A stretch of 23,034 nucleotides of DNA from CAZWUL01 sp964636625. GTDB lineage: Bacteria; Atribacterota; Phoenicimicrobiia; Phoenicimicrobiales; Stramentimicrobiaceae. Shown here piece by piece: positions 8,727 to 17,038 of the stretch. The notes beneath the pieces were generated by a model. The model was not told where the DNA came from, did no database searches, and was given only the letters and a program-made list of their open reading frames with translations. The position numbers were made by a program, and so were the translations under genes. The number at the start of each line of letters is the position of its first letter. Within the stretch, counting starts at the first letter, position 1. Location of the stretch: assembly GCA_964636625.1 (NCBI GenBank), contig CAZWUL010000016.1, positions 1 through 23,034 of the forward strand, in the 5' to 3' direction.

Positions 8727-9094
8727 TTTTATCTCCGTACTTAAATTTTATAAATTACTTATTTAGTTAAAATTATGACTTTGTCATTGTGGATTGTAAT
8801 TTTACTCAATTTAATAATTTAGTAATATCAATATAAAATTTTTTAATTAAAAAATAATTAGTAACCAATAATCAATTTAAAGTAATGGGTAGTATATTTA
8901 AACCTTTAGTTTTAACTCTCATTTTTGTTTATGATATATGTAGACGGCGATAAATCATTTTACAACAAAATATTGATAAATTTATTTAATCGCCGTCTAA
9001 TCTAATTGATTATAATTTGATTATAATTTTTCAATTCAAAGTTAAAGCACAAGTTAATGTTCTTTATTTGATTGCTTGAATTTTAATCTACCTT
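8727..9094. other. 368-base dctP-dctQ intergenic region
   Basis: No gene is present. It holds the large stem-loop at 8941-8999 and a small palindrome at 8775-8787 (ATGAC-TTT-GTCAT). On the minus strand that palindrome overlaps a weak promoter-like pair, TTACAA, 16 bases, CATAAT. Such a spacer is long for a TRAP operon and could allow dctQM to be expressed at a different level from dctP. Confidence 0.45.
8941..8999 (-). promoter_or_regulatory. intergenic stem-loop between dctP and dctQ
   Basis: An 11-bp perfect stem (TAGACGGCGAT pairing with 8989-8999) can be extended by five A/T pairs across one bulge. It stands out as GC-rich in very AT-rich DNA. On the minus strand it follows dctP and precedes dctQM, and no T-run follows it. 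It is more likely a partial terminator or mRNA-stabilising structure that keeps the binding protein more abundant than the permease. This is inference by analogy with other binding-protein operons. Confidence 0.55.
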
Positions 9095-10105
9095 TTATTG
9101 AAGTTGAGTTTGTTTAATTGCTTTTTCTGCCGCTTCTAAAACACCGGGTGCTAACTCTTGTTCGGCAATTATTTCAATATCTTTCATGACAGCATTTTTG
9201 ATTTTCTCAATATCAGGTTTCACTAATTCCATTCCCTGGTGAATCAAATTATCAATTACCTTTTGATTATTTTCATCAAGAAGTTTCAAATTATATTCAC
9301 TCGCTTCTCTGGCGGATTCTATGATTATTTTCTGATATTCTGGACTTAGGCTTTCAAAAGAATCTTTATTCATTATTAAATGAGATGTCATTTCTAAGTG
9401 CTCAGTTGCAATAAGATAATCTTGGACTTCGTACATGTGACGGCCTTCAATATTCCCAAGCAAGTTTTCGTGAGAATCTACTACACCTGTCTGTAGTGCA
9501 GAAAAAGTTTCCGAAGAAGAAATAGGAATAGGTATTGCTCCTAAAGCTTTCCATACTTCAATCCAAATTGGTATTTCCGGCAAACGTATCTTTAAGCCAT
9601 TAAAATCTTCTGGATTAACTAAAGGTTTGTTTGCTGTAGTATATCTTCTTCCCCTCGCAACCAATGGGTCGATCATCACGCAATTACCATTTGTAATCAT
9701 TTTTTCTTCAATAATTTCCATAATCGATGGGTCGTTATAATAATTTCTTATACTTTCTGGATTTGGGAATAAAAAAGGAACTCGAGTAGCATCGTACTCA
9801 GGAAACCATTGACTAGCATGAACATACACAATAGACATGTCAATTTCTCCAACTTTTAAAAGCTCCAACTGCGCTTTATCTCCGCCAAGTAGAGCATCGA
9901 AAAATTCTTCGAATTGTATTTTACCATTACTTTTTCTAGAAACAGCGTCAACAAAATAATCAGTATAAACTTCTATTGGACCTTCTTTGGGGCTTGTTGA
10001 AGATAAAACTAATACTTTTTCCTCTTGAGCGTTTATTGGGCCTGCTACAAAAACTATTGTGCTAATAAATATTACTATTAATAGAAAATTAATCTTTTTT
10101 CCCAT
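9095..10105 (-). CDS. dctP: TRAP transporter substrate-binding protein DctP
   Basis: The extracytoplasmic solute receptor (336 residues) delivering substrate to DctQM. A Sec signal peptide is visible: MGKK, a hydrophobic core at 6-21, and a probable cut after INA (residue 26). The mature domain has the DctP-family segment GLKIRLPEIP with the conserved carboxylate-binding arginine (R174). It also has the GVVDSHEN block with the conserved asparagine (N214). The start follows a clear GGAG. No lipobox cysteine is seen. The conserved arginine argues for an organic-acid ligand. First gene of dctPQM, directly downstream of a decayed lyase gene. Confidence 0.94.
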   Translation of the reverse strand: MGKKINFLLIVIFISTIVFVAGPINAQEEKVLVLSSTSPKEGPIEVYTDYFVDAVSRKSNGKIQFEEFFDALLGGDKAQLELLKVGEIDMSIVYVHASQWFPEYDATRVPFLFPNPESIRNYYNDPSIMEIIEEKMITNGNCVMIDPLVARGRRYTTANKPLVNPEDFNGLKIRLPEIPIWIEVWKALGAIPIPISSSETFSALQTGVVDSHENLLGNIEGRHMYEVQDYLIATEHLEMTSHLIMNKDSFESLSPEYQKIIIESAREASEYNLKLLDENNQKVIDNLIHQGMELVKPDIEKIKNAVMKDIEIIAEQELAPGVLEAAEKAIKQTQLQ

Positions 10106-10121
10106 CTTTCTACTCCTTTAT

Positions 10122-10150
10122 TTCTTATATTTCTATATTCTTATATTTCT
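10122..10150. repeat. AT-rich tandem repeat upstream of dctP
   Basis: The 16-base unit TTCTTATATTTCTATA occurs nearly twice in tandem (10122-10137, then 13 matching bases from 10138). It lies in the dctP leader. Low-complexity sequence of this kind may be incidental. Confidence 0.5.
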
Positions 10151-10259
10151 TAAAATATTAAAATATTGTAAGTGCTAATAATTCTAAAAATTTATTTTCA
10201 TGACTATAACTTATTTAGATAAAAAAATTTACAATTAACAATTAACACATCCCTCCTTT

Positions 10260-11119
10260 TTATTTCATATATTTAAAGTATTTCTTCTCGAGTTCAATCT
10301 CCTCTTGGTATCCTAATTTATCGAACAAATCCCTATGTTCTTACCATCTTGTCAAACACTTTTCGCGTTCTCCTTAATTTCTTTAAATCTTTTAGTGTAC
10401 CAAGACCAGATTTAATAAATACACGAGTAAGTGTATTTGGAAAAATTACTATATTACTATAGCCTAAGCCAATTTATTCTAAGTAATCTATATCTTCAAG
10501 TGGAGTTGAACCGCCTTCAACCATATTAAGTAACGCTGGGCTATCAATATTACCTCATATATCTTCCATTTCCTTCCTACTTTCTGGTGACTCTACAAAT
10601 AAAATATCTGCTCCTGCTTCTAAATAAGGCAATTCTCTTTTTATTGCTTAATAAATTCCATAGGAAGTTCTATCGTCAGTTCTATCTATTACAAGAAAAT
10701 TTTCACTTTTATGATTATCAACACAAACTTTGATTATAGATACCATTATATCAATATCAACTATTTTTCTACCTATTTTATGAGCACATTTTTTAGTAAT
10801 TACCTGATCTTTAATTTGTATTACCGAAACACCATTTTTCTCAAGGTCTTTCCCTGTTCTTATAATATATTAAAATCCTCCGAGCCTGGTATCTACATCT
10901 ACAATACCAGTATTTTTACAATATTATATATTTGTTCAACTCTATTTTTTAATTCTGTTAAAGTAACTATGCTCAAATCAGGTTTGCCAGTAACGCTAAT
11001 AGCAATACCTGCTTCGGTTATATATATTGCTTTAAAATCAGATAACTCAACTAACTTAGCTGTAAATGCATCATACGCTCTTGGTGCATTTTTGCATTTT
11101 TACCATTTCACGTAAATCT
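10260..11119 (-). pseudogene. decayed second PEP-mutase/isocitrate-lyase-superfamily gene
   Basis: With frame corrections the minus strand reads as an almost full-length paralogue of the lyase at 4687-5583. Recognisable pieces in order are APRAYDAFTAKLVELSDFKA, GKPDLSIVTLTEL, VDVDT, IQIKDQVITKKCAHKIGRK, DRTDDRTS, EAGADILFVESPESRKEME, NMVEGGSTPL and LFDKLGYQEEIELEKKY. It ends FKYMK and TAA at 10260-10262. At least three frameshifts and four in-frame stops are present, and the start codon is not clear, although a GGAGG remains near 11125-11130. The active-site motif has become KKCAH instead of KKCGH. Sequence differs widely from the intact gene, so this is an old paralogue, not a recent duplicate. 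It lies directly upstream of dctP. Confidence 0.85.
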
Positions 11120-11669
11120 ATCTTTCCTCCAATTTTAAATAATCTCTAACCTAAAAAATATCTTTTAAAGGGTATCATTTTATTCAACTCATGTCAACAA
11201 CTAGTTTTCGTCTGTCTGTGTCAAATTTTTGTGGGTAGTTTTTTCTAATGCAAAAATGTTCCTGGTTTTGGGCAGACCTACCTTACATGTTAGAAAAGAC
11301 TATGATGTCTTAAAATACGCAACAGGTATCCTTATTTTATTTGATTTAAAGTAATACATACTAAAACAACTTTCTTTAAATTTTAACTATTTGATTACAC
11401 AACCTCTAATTGGGATAATTTTCTTAAAACACCTAACCAGGGTTTATCCTGATCCCTTCCTTTTAAAGCCAGTATCCTGACTTGGATTACAGAAGAAGAA
11501 GCTTTCTTGGTAAAAGAGGATGCTGATAACGGTGGATTAAGTAGTATACTGATTTTTAACAGTCTTTCAAGGTTCTAAGTGCAATTTTTTATCATTCCTT
11601 TATTTTCAATGCCCCAAAAGTTGTATCTGCCCTCTTTCTCAAAATAATATCAGTAGATATTATTAATTG
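11120..11669. other. gene-free region with IS debris
   Basis: No intact gene is seen. The right part holds copy B of the 52-bp repeat. Short open stretches exist on both strands (for example plus-strand WITEEEAFLVKEDADNGG near 11483-11540), but none is long enough or familiar enough to name. The region probably records further decayed mobile DNA. Confidence 0.4.
11546..11597 (+). repeat. 52-bp dispersed repeat, copy B
   Basis: It matches 4541-4592 at 51 of 52 bases in the same orientation. No transposase remnant is recognisable beside this copy, so it may be a solo IS end or the edge of a deletion. Together the two copies bracket the lyase, dctMQP and the lyase pseudogene. Confidence 0.7.
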
Positions 11670-11706
11670 AACAGATGCTACATTTTTTAAAAATGTAGCA
11701 TCTGTT
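11670..11706 (-). terminator. terminator hairpin downstream of tctC
   Basis: A perfect inverted repeat (AACAGATGCTACATTT and its complement) forms a stem of about 17 bp with a three-base loop. It lies 54 bases beyond the tctC stop codon on the minus strand. The following minus-strand sequence is AT-rich rather than a pure T-run, so efficiency is uncertain. Confidence 0.7.
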
Positions 11707-11760
11707 ATTAAATTATTCTAAGTAACTAATTTATTTATACTGAATAATTTAAATAGAATA

Positions 11761-12744
11761 TTAATTAATCCCAATAGTATCTATTAATTCGGCACTAACT
11801 TCATATTCATCTTTTAAGCTTTTTAAAAACTCTTCTCGGTTCAATACGGTTAATGGCATAGATAATCTCTCTGCAACTTGCAAAAATGCTGGGTCCGAAG
11901 TTGCTTCTATAAAAGCATTTTCTAATTTAGCTGCAATTTCCTCTGGTAAGCCCTTGGGTGCTGCAATACCCATGCCTGAAGCAATTACTAAATTAAAACC
12001 TTCCTCAACTAATGTCGGAGTATCTGGAAATACCGGACTACGTATTTCATTATAAGTTACTAAAGGTATAATATCTCCTTCTTCTACTTGTGCTAAATAG
12101 TTAGTTAAACCAGAAGCAGAACAAAGATCAACATGGCCTCCCAATAAAGCAGCCATAGCATCTGCTGTAGAGTCAAAAGGCGCTAAATACCATTTTATAT
12201 CTTCTTTAATACTTAAATATGTTGGCACTAGGGTTTCTGCTTCGAGTGGCCCAGTAGTAGATACTTTTACTTCGTTTGGATGATCTTTGACATAATCAAT
12301 AAGTTCCTTAAAATTACTATAAGGTTTATCATTAGTTGTAGCCAAATGCATAGTATATAAGCCATATTTCATAATGAAATCAAAATCATTCCAAATATCA
12401 TAATCTACTTCCATAATATGCGGTGTTCTTGCGATGACAGAAGTAGGAAGAACACTAATGGTATAGCCATCAGGCTTTTCACTTCTTAGCTGGGTAAATA
12501 CTAATGTTCCACCACCTCCAGGCCGATTTACAGGTGTTATAGGTTGCCCTAAGATTTTCTCAGCTGCAGAAGCCAAAACCCTTGCACTTACATCAGTAGG
12601 CCCACCTGCCCCATATGGTATATACATTGTAATCGGTTTTGTTGGGTAATTATTATCAGATGCTAAGACATTAAATGATACACTGGTTAAAAAAAACAAA
12701 ATACAAACACTGACTATAACTATTGCTTGATCCTTATTTTTCAT
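11761..12744 (-). CDS. tctC: TTT-family (Bug) extracytoplasmic substrate-binding protein TctC
   Basis: The periplasmic receptor (327 residues) of a tripartite tricarboxylate transporter. A signal peptide is visible: hydrophobic core at about 8-25, probable cut after VLA (residue 28). Family motifs are PYGAGGPTD (43-51), NRPGGGG (73-79) and PDGYT (91-95), and the C-terminal half reads PDTPTLVEEG then APKGLPEEI. The start is well supported by TTTTTGGAGG six bases upstream. These receptors bind carboxylates through backbone contacts; the ligand is not predictable. Its partner genes tctBA lie upstream but are now separated by a defective insertion sequence, so tctC may need another promoter. Confidence 0.93.
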   Translation of the reverse strand: MKNKDQAIVIVSVCILFFLTSVSFNVLASDNNYPTKPITMYIPYGAGGPTDVSARVLASAAEKILGQPITPVNRPGGGGTLVFTQLRSEKPDGYTISVLPTSVIARTPHIMEVDYDIWNDFDFIMKYGLYTMHLATTNDKPYSNFKELIDYVKDHPNEVKVSTTGPLEAETLVPTYLSIKEDIKWYLAPFDSTADAMAALLGGHVDLCSASGLTNYLAQVEEGDIIPLVTYNEIRSPVFPDTPTLVEEGFNLVIASGMGIAAPKGLPEEIAAKLENAFIEATSDPAFLQVAERLSMPLTVLNREEFLKSLKDEYEVSAELIDTIGIN

Positions 12745-12835
12745 ACTGAACCTCCAAAAATTAATTTATTTTAATACTTAATTAGCAAAGGCATGGAATT
12801 TTTATATATTTACCACCTCCTTCTTTTAAGAACAA
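12745..12835 (-). promoter_or_regulatory. tctC leader with an orphan Shine-Dalgarno sequence
   Basis: Besides the true tctC ribosome site, a strong GAAGGAGGTGG on the minus strand (about 12812-12824) precedes no obvious gene; only a seven-codon frame follows it. Two more GGAGGTG motifs occur at 12902-12908 and 13073-13079 within the inserted element. They could be leader-peptide signals or debris. Confidence 0.3.
12826..12835 (+). repeat. 10-bp direct repeat flanking the IS, left copy (possible target-site duplication)
   Basis: TTAAGAACAA occurs here and at 14094-14103. Each copy lies six bases outside the shared inner inverted repeat of the element. Equal spacing on both sides argues for a target duplication. 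Confidence 0.5.
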
Positions 12836-14093
12836 GCTTGTTTTCAGAAAACTATAGAACCCTTATTTTAAAAGCTCTCCAGAGTATATGTTTTTATGTT
12901 TCACCTCCAGTTTTAAAACCCTTATTGGATAAAGGTTTCCAGACGGATCTTCTTTTCTGACCCATTTTTTATTCTTTTTAGAGTTCTGGAGATTGTATTT
13001 TTTATCTTGATATGTTTTCTGAAACCCTCTTTTCTATCATTCACAAAACATTGAAGAATCTTATTTTGTCTTCACCTCCACCCGGACTTTTTATTATGCT
13101 ATGGTAGTTTTATTCAAAGTACCTTTTCAGAAAAGTAAGCGGTAAGATATAAGTCGATTTAAGATTTATCAGAAACTGTTTATCATTTAAAACCATTAGA
13201 GAAATATGGGATTCTATTTTCTTTTTTGTATACTTTATCGATTATATGCCAACACCGGTAGGAGGCCAAAGGGAGATCCAGAAAGCCGACTGGGTGTCAT
13301 GATTCATTTCCCCAAACCATTTCAGAAAAAGATCCGCTATTTCTGGGGTTATCGAAATTTTGTTCTCTGTGACGCTTGGTCTGAATTACCCATTATAGAA
13401 GAGACCAGACCGGCCAATATGGTAGACAGTCAAGTAATTATCCCTCAGCTTAGAAAGGTTAGCGATAAGTTTGGTTTTCACGTCGGTGCAGTCATTGCCG
13501 ATTCAGCCCTTGATTCGGCCAAAGGGCTTTCCTTTATCATCCGGGATCTGAAAGCCAAGCCTTATATCGCCCGCAATAGAAGAAGGGAAAAAGATTTTCC
13601 TGTCTCTAAAGACGGGAACCGGTTCTGTCTGGCTGGCTTTGAAATGATCTATTGGGGTAAGTACAAGGAAGGAAAAAGGACCAGAATCAAGCTTGTCTGC
13701 CCCATTATCCATTCCAAGAAATTCAGAGCGAAACATCCCTATTGCCCCTGGATGCATCTCCAGTTTGACAAGGGTACCGGTTGTTTTGCCTACCAGCAGG
13801 TGGTAGATGAAGATCTTCGCAAGCAAATTAATTATGGGAGTAAAGAATTCAAGAAGGTCTATGACCTGCGCAGCGGATCAGAAAGAATCTTCTCCAGGTT
13901 GCTGGAGTTAGCTATGCAAAACCCAAGTGTTAGAGGATTGCGAGCAATCTCTAATCACTGTACTATTGCCCATATCACAATTCTACTGGTTGCCTTGACT
14001 GCGGTAAAGACTGGAAACAAAGATAAGATTCGCTTTGTGAAATCTTTTCTTGTGAATATTTAGTTTTCAAAGAGCCAGTTTTCTGAAAGGCTA
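12836..14093 (+). mobile_element. defective DDE insertion sequence inserted between tctA and tctC
   Basis: Boundaries are inferred from the flanking 10-bp direct repeat TTAAGAACAA and a 12-bp inverted repeat (TTTCAGAAAACT at 12842-12853, complement at 14077-14088). Removing it would leave about 100 bases between tctA and tctC, a normal operon spacing. It contains a 5'-damaged transposase on the plus strand, opposite to all neighbours. Caution: related TTTCAGAAAA strings also occur inside the element (near 13015 and 13128), and the outermost six bases of the two ends do not match. The exact ends are therefore unsure. Confidence 0.55.
13206..14063 (+). pseudogene. N-terminally damaged IS4/IS5-type DDE transposase
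   Basis: The open frame (285 codons) covers the catalytic and C-terminal parts of a transposase. Seen: GRRPKGDPESRLGV (18-31), YRNFVLCDAWSELPI (49-63), the second catalytic Asp in VIADSALDS (D99), and the catalytic Glu in LRSGSERIFSRLLEL (E226). The N-terminal domain and the region of the first catalytic Asp are missing from this frame. A FID in another frame just before YANTGRRP suggests a single-base deletion near 13240. The first residues (MGFYFLFCILYR) are therefore probably out-of-frame sequence, and no ribosome site precedes them. The protein is very likely inactive. GC content is visibly higher than in the neighbouring tct genes. The exact IS family is uncertain. Confidence 0.8.
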
Positions 14094-14103
14094 TTAAGAA
14101 CAA
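14094..14103 (+). repeat. 10-bp direct repeat flanking the IS, right copy (possible target-site duplication)
   Basis: Right-hand copy of TTAAGAACAA; it lies eight bases before the end of tctA, in the former tctA-tctC gap. Confidence 0.5.
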
Positions 14104-14110
14104 AAAAGAA

Positions 14111-15598
14111 CTATTTCTGTACTCCCTTTGTTCGGAAAAAATGAATTAATGCAAACACTGTTAAGGCTAAAAATATAACTGCTAATGGTTTACTAAATAA
14201 TGTAAATATATTCCCACCTGATAATATAATAAATCTTCTCAAATTTCCTTCTGCAAAAGGTTCTAATATCATAGCAATCAAAAATGGAGCGGCAGGATAA
14301 TTAGTTTTCCGCATTAAATATCCAATAATACCAAATACAACCATTACATTAACATCAAAAAATGTTTGATTTAATGCAAAAGCACCTACAAAACAAAAAC
14401 CTAATATTATTGGGAACAATATTACTTTTGATATTTTACATAGAATAGGGGCTATATATTTAATAGCTAAAAGTCCAATAAGTAGTAAAACTATATTTGA
14501 AAAAAATAAACTCGCAAAAATACCATACACCAAAGGCCCATGCTCTTTAAATATTAAGGGGCCAGGAACTATTCCTTGAATAATAAAAGCACTCATCAAA
14601 ATAGCCACTGGGATACTTCCTGGAACACCAAGTGTCAACATCGGAATCAATGCTCCACCACACACTGCATTATTTCCAGCTTCAGGAGCTGCAATTCCTT
14701 CTATAATCCCTGTACCAAACTCATTTGCATTTTTTGAATTTTCTCGAACTGTTTTATAAGCTAGCCAAGAGGAAACTGAAGAACCAATTCCTGGAATTGC
14801 TCCAATTAAAATACCTATACCACTACCAATAAAAATTGCCTTTAAACATTTCAAAAATTCAGAAATACTGACAATGCTATCTTTAATCTTTTTAGATATC
14901 ATTAAAACTGGGATGTTTGCAGATAATGGTTGTTCTAACTGTATGATAATCTCAGGGACTGCAAACAAACCAATCAACATTGGCATAATAGCAATCCCAC
15001 TATCTAATTCTAAAATTCCAAAGGTTAAACGTCTGGAGCCCATTATTGGATCCATACCGATAGTCGCCAAGAAAAACCCAAAAAAAGCTGCAATAAGACC
15101 TTTTGAGACATATTCTCCGCTAACTCCGGCGATAATAGTTAAAGAAAATAATATTAGTGTAAAATACTCTCCTGGCCCTATCTTAAGAGTAAATTTAGCA
15201 ATAATTGGGGCTAAAAAGACTAAAGCGCACAAACTGGTTAAATCTCCTATTACAGAACTAAAAAGCGCTACTCTCAATGCTTTGCCAGATTTGCCCATTT
15301 TTGCCATCTTATAACCATCTATTATTGTAGCAGCAGCAGCATCTGTGCCAGGAGTACCAAGCAAAATCGCTGAGATAGAACCTCCATACAGACCTCCTTT
15401 ATATGCTCCAATCAACATAGAAATTGAAATAACAGGATCCATATAGAATGTAATAGGAATAATTAATGCAATGCCCATTGTTGCAGTTAATCCGGGAATA
15501 GCACCTAGAATAACTCCCACACTTACTCCTGAGATAATCGCAAAAATAGCTCCTAAATTTGTAACTGATAAAAATCCAACCATCAGGTCATGAACCAT
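14111..15598 (-). CDS. tctA: TTT transporter large permease subunit TctA
   Basis: The large membrane subunit (495 residues, about 12 spans) of a tripartite tricarboxylate transporter. The two internally related signatures are visible. The first half has GAIPGLTATMG (32-42) and YKGGLYGGSISAILLGTPG (66-84); the second half has GAIPGIGSSVSSWLAY and later PGSIPVAILMSAFIIQG. A very strong AAGGAGG precedes the start and overlaps the tctB stop codon, so the two are translationally coupled. The receptor gene tctC lies 1.37 kb downstream, beyond an insertion sequence on the opposite strand. The family is certain; the substrate is not known (citrate, aromatic acids and others occur). Confidence 0.95.
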   Translation of the reverse strand: MVHDLMVGFLSVTNLGAIFAIISGVSVGVILGAIPGLTATMGIALIIPITFYMDPVISISMLIGAYKGGLYGGSISAILLGTPGTDAAAATIIDGYKMAKMGKSGKALRVALFSSVIGDLTSLCALVFLAPIIAKFTLKIGPGEYFTLILFSLTIIAGVSGEYVSKGLIAAFFGFFLATIGMDPIMGSRRLTFGILELDSGIAIMPMLIGLFAVPEIIIQLEQPLSANIPVLMISKKIKDSIVSISEFLKCLKAIFIGSGIGILIGAIPGIGSSVSSWLAYKTVRENSKNANEFGTGIIEGIAAPEAGNNAVCGGALIPMLTLGVPGSIPVAILMSAFIIQGIVPGPLIFKEHGPLVYGIFASLFFSNIVLLLIGLLAIKYIAPILCKISKVILFPIILGFCFVGAFALNQTFFDVNVMVVFGIIGYLMRKTNYPAAPFLIAMILEPFAEGNLRRFIILSGGNIFTLFSKPLAVIFLALTVFALIHFFRTKGVQK

Positions 15599-15612
15599 TA
15601 TATAGTTCCTCC

Positions 15613-16074
15613 TTATTCAAAAAAGATTCCCCGGGGTAAAATAATTCTTAATAATTTTTCAAAAAGTATATAATTAGCAAATACGAATATCGCAATAACA
15701 ATTATATATTTAAAATAATTTCCCTTATCAAGATATGTCATAAATAAAAATAAAAATATTATTGTGCCAAAATAATAGCCTATGAAGGTTATCATTAAAA
15801 GGTAAAATATTATCCATAAAATTACAACGAGCGATTTAGATGTTATTTCTATAGGTTCATTCTCTTTTTTATAAAATATACCTCTTATAAACAGAACCAA
15901 GGAAGAGATTAAAAAGCCTGATACTGCTACTCTTGGAAAGACAAAAGGAGACAATCCCTGATGTAAAAAACCTAGCACTTGAATTTGAGAAGGTATTATA
16001 AATAAATAAGTGATGAAACCAATTAAAAACAATACAAAAGCTATAATACTATCTATAGACAATTTCATTCTCAT
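15613..16074 (-). CDS. tctB: TTT transporter small permease subunit TctB
   Basis: A small membrane protein with four hydrophobic segments, partner of TctA. Sequence conservation is low in this family; the call rests on topology, length (153 residues from the chosen start) and the 14-base spacing to tctA. An upstream in-frame ATG at 16086 would add MEYI but has no ribosome site. GGAG lies six bases before the ATG at 16074, so I place the start there (MRMKLSID). Confidence 0.9.
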   Translation of the reverse strand: MRMKLSIDSIIAFVLFLIGFITYLFIIPSQIQVLGFLHQGLSPFVFPRVAVSGFLISSLVLFIRGIFYKKENEPIEITSKSLVVILWIIFYLLMITFIGYYFGTIIFLFLFMTYLDKGNYFKYIIVIAIFVFANYILFEKLLRIILPRGIFFE

Positions 16075-16208
16075 AATATACTCCATCTTAATATTATATT
16101 AATTTTATAAACACTCTTGATTTGATCTTTTTTATGTCCTATATATTCATATATTCCAATCCCAATCAAAATTAATACATCAACATAATAATTAATAATT
16201 TAAATCCT

Positions 16209-16970
16209 TTAATCCATAAAACTACCACCATTAATAACCAATGATTCCCCCGCAATAAAATTTGACAAATCTGAGCTTAAAAACAAAATTGCTTCTGCAA
16301 CTTCTTCTGGATTCCCAATTCTCCCAACAGGTATTTTTGATATCTCTTTTTTTCGAAAATCTATATCCCAATCTTTAGACATATCAGTCTCTATTTGACC
16401 TGGGCAAATAGCATTAATATTTATTCCATATTTGGAATATTCTAACGCTAAATTCCTTGTTAAATTCAACACTCCAATTTTTGATACACCATAAGATACG
16501 GATGCACCGAGATACGGCCTTTTAGCAGCATTAGAACTCACATTAATTATTTTTCCATATCTATTTTTTTTCATAGCTGGCAAAACTGCCTGGCAACATA
16601 GCATAGTAGCAGTCAAATTAGTCGCTAAAACTTTTTCCCATTTTAATAACCCCATCTTTTCAAACGACTCTCTTTGAATTATTCCGGCATTATTAATTAG
16701 AATGTCTACCCTCCCAAATTTATTAATTGCATCTACTATCATACTTTTTACAAAATCCTTTTTGGTAATATCTCCACAGAATATATGACATATATTTCTA
16801 TATTTCGAATCTATTTCTTTTTTTAATTCACGTAGTAAAAATATATCTCTCCCATTAACCAACACTTTAGCGCCTTGTTTTGCAAATAGTATCGCAGTGG
16901 CCTTACCAATACCCCGAGATGAACCTGTAATTAAAGCAACTTTGTTTTCCAACAATCTATTTCTATCCAT
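16209..16970 (-). CDS. short-chain dehydrogenase/reductase (classical SDR)
   Basis: A cytoplasmic NAD(P)-dependent oxidoreductase. In the longer numbering (255 residues from 16976) it shows cofactor motif TGSSRGIG (17-24), NNAG (95-98), N120, S148 and YGVSK (Y162, K166). This is the complete SDR catalytic tetrad. PG-I-TDM and the C-terminal GGSFMD are typical of FabG-like 3-oxoacyl or alcohol dehydrogenases. NGR after beta-2 (42-44) resembles NADP-preferring members. The ATG at 16970 has AAGGA at good spacing, while the ATG at 16976 is too close to it, so the shorter start is preferred. It lies between the amino-acid-type dehydrogenases and tctB. The substrate is unknown, probably a hydroxy/keto intermediate of the same pathway. 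Confidence 0.92.
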   Translation of the reverse strand: MDRNRLLENKVALITGSSRGIGKATAILFAKQGAKVLVNGRDIFLLRELKKEIDSKYRNICHIFCGDITKKDFVKSMIVDAINKFGRVDILINNAGIIQRESFEKMGLLKWEKVLATNLTATMLCCQAVLPAMKKNRYGKIINVSSNAAKRPYLGASVSYGVSKIGVLNLTRNLALEYSKYGININAICPGQIETDMSKDWDIDFRKKEISKIPVGRIGNPEEVAEAILFLSSDLSNFIAGESLVINGGSFMD

Positions 16971-17038
16971 TTTCATTTCCTTGTCTAATTGCTTCTTTAA
17001 AATGTGTTATTGCTAAACTCTATATTTTTATTTTTTCA

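Noticed and set aside
10122..10150. Tandem repeat considered as a CRISPR or iteron array
   Set aside because: Fewer than two full units, no spacers, and purely AT-rich.
10711..11115. 134-codon open frame on the plus strand
   Set aside because: It lies antisense to the lyase pseudogene, whose reading on the minus strand is clearly homologous to the intact lyase; the plus-strand translation has no recognisable features and no ribosome site.
12842..13140. Repeated TTTCAGAAAA strings as evidence for several nested insertions
   Set aside because: The string is short and AT-rich, and recurs near 13015, 13128 and inside the transposase gene, so only the pair with flanking direct repeats is used as IS ends.
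13503..13826. 107-codon open frame on the minus strand
   Set aside because: It is antisense to the conserved transposase core and has no ribosome site.
14874..15314. 146-codon open frame on the plus strand
   Set aside because: It is fully antisense to tctA, a strongly supported gene, and is explained by codon structure of a hydrophobic AT-rich gene.
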